From assembly GCA_036260395.1 (NCBI GenBank), contig DASZZY010000137.1, positions 1 to 28,530 on the forward strand: a stretch of 28,530 nucleotides of DNA, in the 5' to 3' direction. Position 1 is the stretch's first letter. Every line of letters starts with the position of its first letter. This DNA is from DASZZY01 sp036260395 (GTDB lineage Bacteria > Actinomycetota > UBA4738 > CALAEC01). A program made the position numbers and the translations under genes. Shown piece after piece: positions 7,501 through 14,717 of the stretch. A model generated the notes under the pieces. The model did not search any database. It was not told where the DNA came from and saw only the letters and a program-made list of their open reading frames with translations.

Positions 7501-7591
7501 TCCTACCCAAACCCCCGATACACTCTAGGTGCGACCCTGGAGCTGTGGGAGGCTCTCAGCCGGGTTTTGAACCAGCATTTCTACAGCCCCC

Positions 7592-7664
7592 GCCCTCGTA
7601 GCTCAGTGGATAGAGCACCGGTTTCCTAAACCGGGTGTCGGAGGTTCGATTCCTCCCGGGGGCA
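7592..7664 (+). tRNA. tRNA-Arg, anticodon CCT
   Basis: A complete 73-base cloverleaf is visible. The acceptor stem GCCCTCG/CGGGGGC has one G-T pair. The D arm is GCTC/GAGC. The anticodon stem CCGGT/ACCGG encloses loop TTCCTAA, giving anticodon CCT, which reads AGG. The T arm is GGAGG/CCTCC with loop TTCGATT. The discriminator base is A, and CCA is not encoded. The TACACT at 7519-7524 could be the -10 box of its promoter, but no matching -35 stands at normal distance. There is no integrase or repeated tRNA 3' end nearby, so no integrated element is apparent. Confidence 0.97.
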
Positions 7665-7741
7665 CTACCCAAAGTACCTGTTCAGAGGGCCCTTTCGCGT
7701 TCCCGGCACGGGGAGTTCGGCGACCGTGGGTCCTTAGGTGT

Positions 7742-7960
7742 TCAAGCGTTTGGCTCGGCCTGGGGGGCGTCTGCCTGCGCGTCATCGACTTCGTCCCGGT
7801 CGGCCGCACCGACGGACGCGGAGTCACGCTCCGGCCCGTCGAGCACACCGGCGGCGCGGTCCGCGCGCCGCTGCTTACGAGCCACTCGCCGCTCCTCGCG
7901 TTCGGTGGCCTTCTTGGCTTTCACCCGGCCTCGTTGCCGCTTCCCATAGCTCTCTGGCAT
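7742..7960 (-). CDS. Small highly charged protein of unknown function
   Basis: This 72-residue protein begins MPESYGKRQRGR and continues with a Lys/Arg-rich probable helix (about residues 7-36), followed by an acidic, Ala/Asp/Gln-rich tail. The basic-then-acidic layout suggests a nucleic-acid- or ribosome-associated small protein, but no family is recognised with confidence. ATG 7960 is supported by TACGAT exactly six bases upstream and the absence of a ribosome binding site, the leaderless pattern seen at other genes here. It converges on the tRNA and lies 37 bases downstream of the stop of the Cys/His-rich 64-residue gene on the same strand. Confidence 0.62.
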   Translation of the reverse strand: MPESYGKRQRGRVKAKKATEREERRVARKQRRADRAAGVLDGPERDSASVGAADRDEVDDAQADAPQAEPNA

Positions 7961-7966
7961 CAATCC

Positions 7967-7972
7967 ATCGTA
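7967..7972 (-). promoter_or_regulatory. -10 box TACGAT for a leaderless 72-residue protein gene
   Basis: On the minus strand TACGAT is followed by six bases and then ATG 7960, so transcription should begin on or next to the A of the start codon. No Shine-Dalgarno and no clear -35 are present. Confidence 0.5.
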
Positions 7973-7997
7973 CGAGAAACCGCGGAGGGAGCCCCGC

Positions 7998-8192
7998 TCA
8001 TCCGCGGAGAACGGGGCGCCGGTACGAGGGGATCGCGTGCAGCCAGCAGCTGCTCGAGGAGTTGTACGTGGAGAGGACCGTGGAGCATCCCGACTGATCG
8101 CACAGCCGCCCCCGAGCGGAGCGGGCTCCCGCCTCTCTCCCACGCTGGGGGGTGCCGAAGTGGACACCGTGACCGCTCTTCGCCTTCGCCAT
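7998..8192 (-). CDS. Small Cys/His-motif protein, candidate zinc ribbon
   Basis: The 64-residue protein has a basic N-terminal half (MAKAKSGHGVHFG...) and a compact C-terminal motif, CDQSGCSTVLSTYN...CWLH, with spacing C-x4-C-x12-C-x2-H. Three cysteines and a histidine at such spacing are the usual four ligands of a small zinc-binding fold. I have a general recollection of short actinobacterial proteins with the block GC-T-LS-YN----C--H, but know of no assigned function. ATG 8192 has AGAGGAGC at good spacing, which strongly supports translation. A neighbouring small basic protein follows on the same strand. A role as a nucleic-acid-binding or adaptor protein is only inference. Confidence 0.72.
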   Translation of the reverse strand: MAKAKSGHGVHFGTPQRGREAGARSARGRLCDQSGCSTVLSTYNSSSSCWLHAIPSYRRPVLRG

Positions 8193-8339
8193 CGAACCGC
8201 TCCTCTCGCGTCCGAGCGCGTGGTCCGTGGGAGCGAAGGCGAGTGGGGGCCGGGGAGGACACCACCTGTCGGTCGCACTGCGCGAACCCTCGGAGGTCGT
8301 CCGAGGACACCAGCGTACTACGTCCGCACCCCGTCTGGC

Positions 8340-8374
8340 CTAGGAAGGCAAGCAAGCGCTAGGAAGGCAAGCAA
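8340..8374. repeat. Two tandem copies of a 16-base word, period 19
   Basis: CTAGGAAGGCAAGCAA occurs at 8340-8355 and again at 8359-8374, separated by GCG. The copies are identical. They lie in the untranslated region between two divergent genes and are unusually A-rich for this window. They could be a pair of regulator sites or the product of slippage. Confidence 0.85.
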
Positions 8375-8542
8375 AGGCGCCGAAGTGCTTTTGCTGCTAC
8401 ACGAAACGTGAAAGGGATGGCGAGGGAGAGCGCTCGTTTCTCGGGATACCGGAGCCCGGGCAGCGAGAGCTGGGCGCGCTCGCTGCCGCGCCGTGGTGGA
8501 AGTAGCCGGGAGGCGGCGTGGAGCCGCCGCCGCCGGCGGCGG

Positions 8543-8548
8543 TATGGT
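8543..8548 (+). promoter_or_regulatory. -10 box TATGGT for a leaderless PPOX gene
   Basis: TATGGT is followed by six bases and then GTG 8555. No ribosome binding site precedes any of the nearby in-frame GTG codons, so this box decides the start. The upstream side is occupied by a GC palindrome and has no -35 match. Confidence 0.5.
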
Positions 8549-8554
8549 GGCCGG

Positions 8555-8944
8555 GTGGCGGTGCGACTCACCGACGAGCAGCGACGGGTGCTGGAGCGCC
8601 TCAACTACGCCCACCTCGCCACGCTGATGCCCGACGGCAGCCCTCACGTCAGCCCGATGTGGGTGGACGTCGACGGCGATCACGTCCTCGTCAACACCGT
8701 GCCCGGCCGGCTGAAGGCGCGCAACGTCCGCCGCGACCCTCGCGTCGCGCTGTCCGTCCGCGACCACGAGCGCGGCGAGGACGAGGTGACGATCCGCGGC
8801 CGGGTGGTCGAGATCACCGAGGACGGCGCCATCGACCACATCCACGCGCTGTCCCGGAAGTACCGAGGCAAGGACTTCGATCTCCCGCCGGGCCAGGTCC
8901 GCGTGGTCCTCAGGATCGAGCCCGACCACGTCACCGGTCCCTGA
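8555..8944 (+). CDS. PPOX-class (F420/flavin-dependent) oxidoreductase-family protein
   Basis: The 129-residue protein has the split-barrel pattern of pyridoxamine-phosphate-oxidase-like proteins, many of which bind F420 or FMN in actinobacteria. Seen are LERLNYAHLATLMPDGSPHVSPMWVDVDG, VLVNTVPGRLKARNVRRDPRVALSV, and a late block of the form RKYRGKDF. The first two blocks contact the cofactor phosphate in characterised relatives. The substrate is unknown. GTG 8555 is preferred to GTG 8561 because of the leaderless -10 box. The gene converges on the AAA+ ATPase gene with 69 bases between stops. Confidence 0.87.
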   Translation: MAVRLTDEQRRVLERLNYAHLATLMPDGSPHVSPMWVDVDGDHVLVNTVPGRLKARNVRRDPRVALSVRDHERGEDEVTIRGRVVEITEDGAIDHIHALSRKYRGKDFDLPPGQVRVVLRIEPDHVTGP

Positions 8945-9013
8945 CGAGCGCTCTGGCGGGCGCCGGCGCTCCCGCGTCCCGGCCGGTGGCCCAGCTCTCG
9001 CGACCCGGCGCCG

Positions 9014-11020
9014 TCAGGTGTACGCGGGCGGGGTGTGCGCCGACCCGGTGCGCAATCGCCGGAGCGCCTCCTCGAAGTCGGCGTGGGCGACGGCCGGCGT
9101 TCCCCCGGGATCGCCCTGGCCGGTCGCACGCTCCATCGCCACGAGGGCGGCCTCCTGGCACAGGGCCTTCAGGTCGGCCGGAGAGAGCCCGTCGGCGTCC
9201 CGCGCCAGATCCCCCAGGCGAACCGCGACGGTCGGCATCCGCGCGGAGTGAAGCCTCAGGATCGCCAGTCGCCCCGCCTCGTCGGGGAGCCCGAGCACGA
9301 TCGTCCGCGAGAGGCGGCCCCCGCGCAGGATGGCCGGGTCGAGCTGATCGGGGCGGTTCGTGGCGCCGACGATGAACACCCCGCGCTGGCCGGCGATGCC
9401 GTCGATCTCCGCCAGCAGCTGGTTGACCTGTGTGTCGTGCACGTGCATATCCCCCCGCCGCGGAGCGATGGCATCGATCTCGTCGATGAAGACGATCGAC
9501 GGGCGGTTGCTCCTCGCTCGCTCGAAGAGCTGGCGGATGTTCCGCTCTGACTCACCGACCCACTTGCTCATGACGTCGGCCCCGGAGATCGGATAGAAGG
9601 AGCACCGGGCCTGGGCCGCCAGGATCTTGGCGACGGTGGTCTTGCCCGTCCCGGGCGGGCCCGCCAGCAGCAGCCCCGTTGGGGGGTCGACGCCGAAGCG
9701 ACGGGCCGTTTCGGGGTCCTCGATGACCGCCTGCAGCTGACGCAGCTGTGACTTGATCGTCTCCGGGAGGACCAACGAGTCCCACGTCCAGTGCTCGACC
9801 GTCGGTCGGTCCTGTCCGCCGTATCGCTCGACGGCGCGCAGGAGGTGCTCCTCGTCGAGGTTGACGTCGCGCCCCGATGCCGTGGCCTCACGGAAGACCT
9901 CCAGCGCGGCGGTATCCACGATCTTGGCGATCGCCGCGGGCGTCATCCCCTCGGTCCGCCGGACCAGCTCCTCCAGGTCGACGTTCGCTGCCGCGGGACG
10001 ATCGTCGAGCTCAGCGCGGAAGATGGCCTCCCTGGCCGCGGCGTCGGGGAGATCGATCCGGATGTGGCGGTCGAACCGCCCCGGGCGGATCACCGCGGGA
10101 TCGAGGTGCTCGATCGAATTCGTGGCGGCCATCACCAGTAGCCGGCGCTCTTCGCGGTGGGCCTCGAGCGCGGTCAGCAGCTGGTTCACGGTGCGCCGCG
10201 ACTCCTGATCGGGCGTCGTCTCACGTCGCTGGGCCACGGAGTCGAACTCATCGAAGAACAGCAGGCACGGGAGGTTCGCCCTCGCCGTCTCGAAGGCCTT
10301 GTCGATGTTCCGGGCCGAGCCTCCGACCAGCGAGCTCACGAGGTCTCCCGTCGAGACGTGGATCAGGTTCAGAGCGAACTCGCCGGCGATCGCCCGCGCG
10401 AAATAGGTCTTGCCCACCCCCGGCGGTCCATGCAGGAGGATGCCGTTCCAGTCGATCCCGTAGCGCTCGGCGGCGTCCGGGTGCCGGAGGACCAGCCCGA
10501 CCGTGTCTCGGACCTCCCGCTTGAGCGACTCCATGCCACCGACGTCCCCGAAGTCGATCAGGTCGTCGGGACGCTCGACGTGGAAGTCGCCGCCGTCGAG
10601 GCCTCCCAGGAGCCCGCCGAGCATCGACCCGCCACGCCGGGTGGGCGGCCGCGTCGTCCGCTGAGTGGCCCGCTGCCGTTCCGGCTGGGCTTGACGGCTC
10701 CCGGCTACATCGCCGGGCGGAGCGACGGTCCCCTCCTCCTGGTCGGTGATGTCGATCCACTGGCCCGTGGCCTCGTCCCAGACGTAGGACCGGCTCCAAC
10801 CGGCCCCCTCGAAGAGGCGCTCGAACAGGCCACCGAAGGGAAGCATCGAGAACGGCGACGCCGCCCCGCCGCTTCCCGGATCGCCGGCCGCTCGGCGTCT
10901 GGCCTCCTCCTCGGCCCTGCGCCGGGCCTCCTCTTGGAGGGCCCGCCGGCGGCGAGCAGCTTGGATCGAGGCCGCCACGAAGAGCGCGACGAACAGCCCG
11001 ACGAGGATCAGGAACCCCAT
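9014..11020 (-). CDS. Membrane-anchored tandem AAA+ ATPase
   Basis: This 668-residue protein starts with one transmembrane helix (about 3-19). A strongly charged Arg/Glu helix, likely coiled coil (21-45), and a Gly/Pro/Arg-rich linker follow. Two AAA+ modules come next. D1 has Walker A GPPGVGKT (198-205), Walker B FFDEFD (255-260) and arginine-finger region RPGRFDRH. D2 has Walker A GPPGTGKT (454-461), Walker B FIDEID (511-516), pore region SKWVGESERNI (485-495), and a changed second-region-of-homology, LRGGRLSR, where LRPGRFDR is usual. The layout is Cdc48/VCP-like, but with a membrane anchor in place of an N domain. It should unfold or remodel proteins at the inner face of the membrane. No protease domain is present. 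It follows the 187-residue membrane protein gene by 18 bases. Confidence 0.9.
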   Translation of the reverse strand: MGFLILVGLFVALFVAASIQAARRRRALQEEARRRAEEEARRRAAGDPGSGGAASPFSMLPFGGLFERLFEGAGWSRSYVWDEATGQWIDITDQEEGTVAPPGDVAGSRQAQPERQRATQRTTRPPTRRGGSMLGGLLGGLDGGDFHVERPDDLIDFGDVGGMESLKREVRDTVGLVLRHPDAAERYGIDWNGILLHGPPGVGKTYFARAIAGEFALNLIHVSTGDLVSSLVGGSARNIDKAFETARANLPCLLFFDEFDSVAQRRETTPDQESRRTVNQLLTALEAHREERRLLVMAATNSIEHLDPAVIRPGRFDRHIRIDLPDAAAREAIFRAELDDRPAAANVDLEELVRRTEGMTPAAIAKIVDTAALEVFREATASGRDVNLDEEHLLRAVERYGGQDRPTVEHWTWDSLVLPETIKSQLRQLQAVIEDPETARRFGVDPPTGLLLAGPPGTGKTTVAKILAAQARCSFYPISGADVMSKWVGESERNIRQLFERARSNRPSIVFIDEIDAIAPRRGDMHVHDTQVNQLLAEIDGIAGQRGVFIVGATNRPDQLDPAILRGGRLSRTIVLGLPDEAGRLAILRLHSARMPTVAVRLGDLARDADGLSPADLKALCQEAALVAMERATGQGDPGGTPAVAHADFEEALRRLRTGSAHTPPAYT

Positions 11021-11038
11021 CGCCGCCGGACCCCGGGG

Positions 11039-11602
11039 TCAGGCGGCGTTCCGGCGGAACCGACCGGCGATGCCCTTGGCCACCCGCGTCGGACGCTGCT
11101 GCTCGCCCATCTTCGCCGAGATGGCGATCAGCGCCGCCACGTGCGCGGGGATCGCGTACTGAAGGATCTTCAGCTGGCGCTGCGCCCGCTGGACCTCTTC
11201 GGGCGTCTCCGGAAGCGGCGTCGTCCCATCCTGCACCGGGACGTCTCCCTGGCTCATGATCCTCTGGCCCAGCGCCCGGGCATACCCGGTGTAGGCGAGC
11301 GCCATCCCGCTGATGATTCCCTTGGCGAGCGTCATCCCGCCCACACCACGCTGGCCGGCCATCCGCGCCTTGTTGGCCCGCATGAGCTGGAAGCCGCCAA
11401 CCACGTAGGCGCCGATGGCTGCCAGATTGACCGGCGTCCACCGGGCCCAGCCGGCGCTCGCAACGCGCCCTCGTTCCGAGGGGTCCTTCACCTCCGCCGC
11501 CGCCCGGTTCAGGGACAGGGCGCCCATCAGGGAGCCCCCGAACCACGCTCCCAGCCCCACGTCGTGAAGGGTCCGAGCGATCGTGTTCTGGTCTTCGGCC
11601 AT
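11039..11602 (-). CDS. Small polytopic membrane protein, unknown function
   Basis: The 187-residue protein has three or four hydrophobic segments: VGLGAWFGGSLMGALSL, NLAAIGAYVVGGFQLM, LAKGIISGMALAYTGYARAL and IPAHVAALIAISAKM. The opening LHDVGLGAWFGGSLMGALSLN is a block I associate with conserved actinobacterial membrane proteins of unknown function. The C-terminus is basic. ATG 11602 has a very good ribosome binding site, AAGGAGG. It is the first gene of a two-gene unit with the membrane-anchored AAA+ ATPase (18 bases apart), so it may be that enzyme's membrane partner or substrate. Confidence 0.8.
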   Translation of the reverse strand: MAEDQNTIARTLHDVGLGAWFGGSLMGALSLNRAAAEVKDPSERGRVASAGWARWTPVNLAAIGAYVVGGFQLMRANKARMAGQRGVGGMTLAKGIISGMALAYTGYARALGQRIMSQGDVPVQDGTTPLPETPEEVQRAQRQLKILQYAIPAHVAALIAISAKMGEQQRPTRVAKGIAGRFRRNAA

Positions 11603-11749
11603 CGACGCCTCCTTCTCTTGGACGACTCCGTTATCCCGAGGCGGGCATATCGCCAAACCCCAGCAACCCAGTCGGGGCGGGATACCAGGCGAGGAAGCCG
11701 CATCGGCGGCCGGATCCACCGACCGGCATGGAACGGGCCCGGCCGAGCG

Positions 11750-12697
11750 CTAGCCCTTGACGGCTCCCATCGTGAAGCCGGAGATGAACCGCTCGAGGAG
11801 CAGGTTGAACACGAACGCGATCGGCACGGCGACGAGGATCGTGGCCGCCTGGAGCGACTGCCAGAAGAACACGTCGCCGCGGATCAGCTCGGTCGGGACG
11901 CCCACGCTGATCGTCTTCTCCGACGACGGCGACACGAACGCAAGCGCGTAGATGAACTCGTGCGCGGTCAGCGTGAACGCGAACACGATCACCGCCACGA
12001 TCCCCGGGAACGACAGCGGGATGACCGTCCGCACGAAGGCCCCCACCCGGCTGTAGCCGTCGATCATGGCCTGCTCCTCGATGTCTTTGGGGATCCCCTT
12101 GAGGAACCCCGTCAGGAGCCACACGGACACCGGGATCGTGATCGTCGGGTAGACCACGACCAGCGACCACGACGAGTCCTGAAGGCCGAGCGCCACCACG
12201 ACCCGGGTCATCGAGATGAACAGCAGCGTGGGCGGGATCAGGTACACCAGGAAGATCGCGATCCCCAGCGGGCCCGACCATCGCATGTGCAGCCGGGCCA
12301 GCGTGTACGCGGCCGGCAGCGAGACGAGCAGCGTGATCCCGACCACCAGCAGCCCGACCCACAGGCTGTTCCAGGCGAACGCGGTGAAGTCGGTGTCGGT
12401 GAACAGGAAGCTGACGTGCTCCGTGGTCGGGGGCAGATTGAACGCGAACGGGTTGTTCTGGACGTTGTACAGGTCCTGGTCCTGCTTGAACGCGGTCACG
12501 GTCCCCCACAGGAACGGCGCCGCCGCGAAGAGCGCCGCGACGATGGCCCCCAGGTACAGCGCCACGCGCCCGATCACCCCCCGCCGGACGACGCGGCGGC
12601 GCTGTCGCTCCACGGCGGCGGAGTCAGTGACGGGGTGGGCTCGCTCCGCGGCCGGCTCGGGCGGGCGCTCCCGCGGCTCGACCTTCGGCCTGGCCAT
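11750..12697 (-). CDS. Carbohydrate ABC transporter permease (MalG-like)
   Basis: This 315-residue inner-membrane permease has six main transmembrane segments after a charged N-terminal tail of about 45 residues. The cytoplasmic EAA coupling loop reads EEQAMIDGYSRVGAFVRTVIPLS, which docks onto the ATPase subunit. The closing residues ERFISGFTMGAVKG are typical of MalG-type sugar permeases. ATG 12695-12697 overlaps the stop of the preceding permease by one base (TGATG), so expression is coupled. It is the last gene of the four-gene importer operon. The sugar is not known. Confidence 0.93.
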   Translation of the reverse strand: MARPKVEPRERPPEPAAERAHPVTDSAAVERQRRRVVRRGVIGRVALYLGAIVAALFAAAPFLWGTVTAFKQDQDLYNVQNNPFAFNLPPTTEHVSFLFTDTDFTAFAWNSLWVGLLVVGITLLVSLPAAYTLARLHMRWSGPLGIAIFLVYLIPPTLLFISMTRVVVALGLQDSSWSLVVVYPTITIPVSVWLLTGFLKGIPKDIEEQAMIDGYSRVGAFVRTVIPLSFPGIVAVIVFAFTLTAHEFIYALAFVSPSSEKTISVGVPTELIRGDVFFWQSLQAATILVAVPIAFVFNLLLERFISGFTMGAVKG

Positions 12698-13650
12698 CAG
12701 AAGATCTCCATCTTCCGGACCGAGCGCAGGATCAGGATCGCCGCCGCCAGCAACAGCGGGAACAGGAACAGCGCGATCGCCGCGCCCTCCGCCAGCGAGC
12801 CGGCCTGGATGCCCTTGAAGAACGCGTAGCTGGGGAGCACCTGGGTGGAATTCACCGGCCCGCCACGGGTCAGCACGAACACCACGGCGATGTCGCTGAA
12901 CGTCAGGATCGCCCCGAACAGCGCCGCCACCGCGATGACGGGCCGGGTCAGCGGGAGCCGGACCTCCCAGAACGTCCTCCAGAACCCGGCGCCGTCGATC
13001 CTGGCCTGCTCCTTGATGTCGTCGGGGATCGCCGCCAGACCGGCCATGATGATGACGGCGGCCAGCGGGACGATCCGCCAGATGTGGACGGCGATCACCG
13101 ACGCCATGGCCAGAGCGGGCTTCCCCAGCCAGTACACGTTCGCCTCGATGAACCCGAACCAGCGCAGCACCCAGTCGATGGGGCTGAACAGCGAGTGCAG
13201 CATCCACAGCCAGGCCACGGCGGACAGCGCCACGGGCGTGGTCCACGGGAGGAGGACGAAGAACCGGATCAGGCGCTTGAACCGGAACTCGGAGGTCAGG
13301 ATCAGCGCCAGCAGGTTGGCCAGGATGATCGTCAGCACCATCGACACCGTGGTGAACACCAGCGTGTTCCGGAGCGACTGCCAGAAGATCGGGTCCCGGA
13401 AGATCGACCGGAAGTTGCGGAGCCCGACCAGGTCCAGGCTCGGGTCCCCGGTGGTCACGTCGCTGAAGCTGAACAGCAGCGCGAGGAAGAACGGGGCGGC
13501 GACCAGGCCGACGATGTAGACCACCGCCGGCAGCAGGAACATCGGCCCGAGGAAGCCCTCACGGTCCGCCAGCCGGCTCCGGGCGGCCCCGATCCGGTCC
13601 TGGATGGCCGAGGCCCCCGCCTGCGGAGCCCGGCCCCCGGCGGCTTCCAC
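12697..13650 (-). CDS. Carbohydrate ABC transporter permease (MalF-like)
   Basis: This 317-residue permease subunit has six transmembrane helices. The EAA loop reads KEQARIDGAGFWRTFWEVRLPLTRP, and the conserved block LTRGGPVNST near residue 270 is a hallmark of MalF/UgpA-type sugar permeases. It should pair with the MalG-like subunit encoded immediately downstream. The start is GTG 13650, eight bases after the ATPase stop, with GAGG just upstream; in-frame alternatives further in would cut the first part of the N-terminal tail. Confidence 0.93.
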   Translation of the reverse strand: MEAAGGRAPQAGASAIQDRIGAARSRLADREGFLGPMFLLPAVVYIVGLVAAPFFLALLFSFSDVTTGDPSLDLVGLRNFRSIFRDPIFWQSLRNTLVFTTVSMVLTIILANLLALILTSEFRFKRLIRFFVLLPWTTPVALSAVAWLWMLHSLFSPIDWVLRWFGFIEANVYWLGKPALAMASVIAVHIWRIVPLAAVIIMAGLAAIPDDIKEQARIDGAGFWRTFWEVRLPLTRPVIAVAALFGAILTFSDIAVVFVLTRGGPVNSTQVLPSYAFFKGIQAGSLAEGAAIALFLFPLLLAAAILILRSVRKMEIF

Positions 13651-13658
13651 CCTCGGCC

Positions 13659-14705
13659 TCAGGCCCGGACCGGTCGCGGCGAGGTCCGCTCGCCGCTCTC
13701 GGCATCGAAGAACCGCAGGTCCCGCTCGTGGACCGCGAACTCGTGGCTCTCCCCGACCTCGATCGGCGTTTCGGCCGTCGCCGGCAGCCGGGCGATGACC
13801 CGGGTCTCCTCGCCCAGCTCGGTCACGGTCCCGTAGACGTGGCGGTCGCCGGATAGGTACTCGACCCGCCGCACCGCGAAGTGGACCGTCAGGCGGCTCC
13901 CGTCCCCCGCCACGAGGTCGGCCGGGAGGAAGTGCTCCGGCCGGAACCCGACCAGGTGATCGCCGCGGGGTATCAGGTTCATCGGCGGCGACCCGAGGAA
14001 CGTGGCCACGAACGTGTCCGAGGGGTCCAGGTAGACGTCCTTCGGCGGACCGACCTGCCGGACCTTGCCGCGGTCCATCACCGCGATCCGGTCGCCGAGC
14101 CCCATGGCCTCGGCCTGGTCGTGCGTGACGTAGATCGTCGTGGTCCCCAGCCGCTGCTGGAACTGCTTCAGCTCGTCCCGCGCCGAGGCCCGGAGCTTGG
14201 CGTCGAGGTTCGACAGCGGCTCGTCCAGGAGGAACACCGCGGGCTCCCGGACCAGGGCCCGGGCCAGCGCGACACGCTGCCGCTCACCGCCGGATAGGTG
14301 GCGGGGCTTGCGGCTCATGAGGTGGCCGATGCCGAGCAGCTCCGCCGCCCACTCCGCCCGGCGCCGCCGCTCGGGCTTGTCGATGTCCTCGGCCTTCAGG
14401 GGGAACTCGATGTTGGCCAGGACGGTCTTGTGCGGGTACAGAGCGTAGCTCTGGAACACCATCGCGACCTCGCGGGCCCGCGGCGGCAGGCGGTTCACGA
14501 GGTTCCCGGCGATGTGGATCTCGCCCTCGTCGGGCTCCTCCAGCCCCGCGATCGTCCGGAGCAGCGTGGTCTTCCCGCACCCGGACGGCCCCAGGAGCAC
14601 CAGGTATTCGCCGGGGCCGGTTTCGATATCGACGCCGTCGACGGCGCGGACATGCCCGTGGTCGAACGACTTGCGCAGGTTCCTGACCTCGACGACCAGC
14701 GCCAT
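13659..14705 (-). CDS. Sugar ABC transporter ATP-binding subunit (MalK/UgpC-like)
   Basis: This 348-residue ATPase powers the importer. Walker A is GPSGCGKT (39-46), the Q loop is at Gln85, the signature is LSGGE (137-141), Walker B is FLLDEP (158-163) and the switch histidine is His195. The C-terminal 110 residues form the MalK-type regulatory OB/TOBE domain (VGFRPEHFLP...). All catalytic residues are intact. It sits 12 bases after the binding-protein gene and 8 before the MalF-like gene, so the operon carries its own ATPase and need not rely on a shared one such as MsiK. Confidence 0.95.
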   Translation of the reverse strand: MALVVEVRNLRKSFDHGHVRAVDGVDIETGPGEYLVLLGPSGCGKTTLLRTIAGLEEPDEGEIHIAGNLVNRLPPRAREVAMVFQSYALYPHKTVLANIEFPLKAEDIDKPERRRRAEWAAELLGIGHLMSRKPRHLSGGERQRVALARALVREPAVFLLDEPLSNLDAKLRASARDELKQFQQRLGTTTIYVTHDQAEAMGLGDRIAVMDRGKVRQVGPPKDVYLDPSDTFVATFLGSPPMNLIPRGDHLVGFRPEHFLPADLVAGDGSRLTVHFAVRRVEYLSGDRHVYGTVTELGEETRVIARLPATAETPIEVGESHEFAVHERDLRFFDAESGERTSPRPVRA

Positions 14706-14717
14706 CAGCAGCCTCTC

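Larger units (their letters stand above)
8193..8554. other. 362-base intergenic region
   Basis: This is the divergent region between the Cys/His protein gene and the PPOX gene. It contains the 19-base-period tandem repeat at 8340-8374, a GC-rich palindrome CCGCCGCCGGCGGCGG around 8527-8542, and the leaderless -10 box of the PPOX gene at the right end. Open frames crossing it show no recognisable protein. No promoter for the Cys/His gene could be fixed. Confidence 0.6.

Noticed and set aside
7519..7524. TACACT as the -10 box of the tRNA promoter
   Set aside because: The nearest -35-like TTGGTG is 20 bases away, too far for a confident call.
7592..8400. tRNA-Arg as a possible integration site of a mobile element
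   Set aside because: No integrase, no repeated tRNA 3' end and no change in base composition downstream.
8527..8542. GC palindrome CCGCCGCCGGCGGCGG just before the PPOX gene
   Set aside because: Such GC-only palindromes arise easily at this base composition; without comparative data I do not call it an operator.
10157..12829. An 890-codon open frame on the plus strand opposite the AAA+ ATPase, 187-residue protein and permease genes
   Set aside because: Its product is an arginine/glycine/histidine-rich low-complexity chain typical of antisense frames in high-GC DNA, while the minus strand carries clear AAA+ and permease motifs over the same bases.
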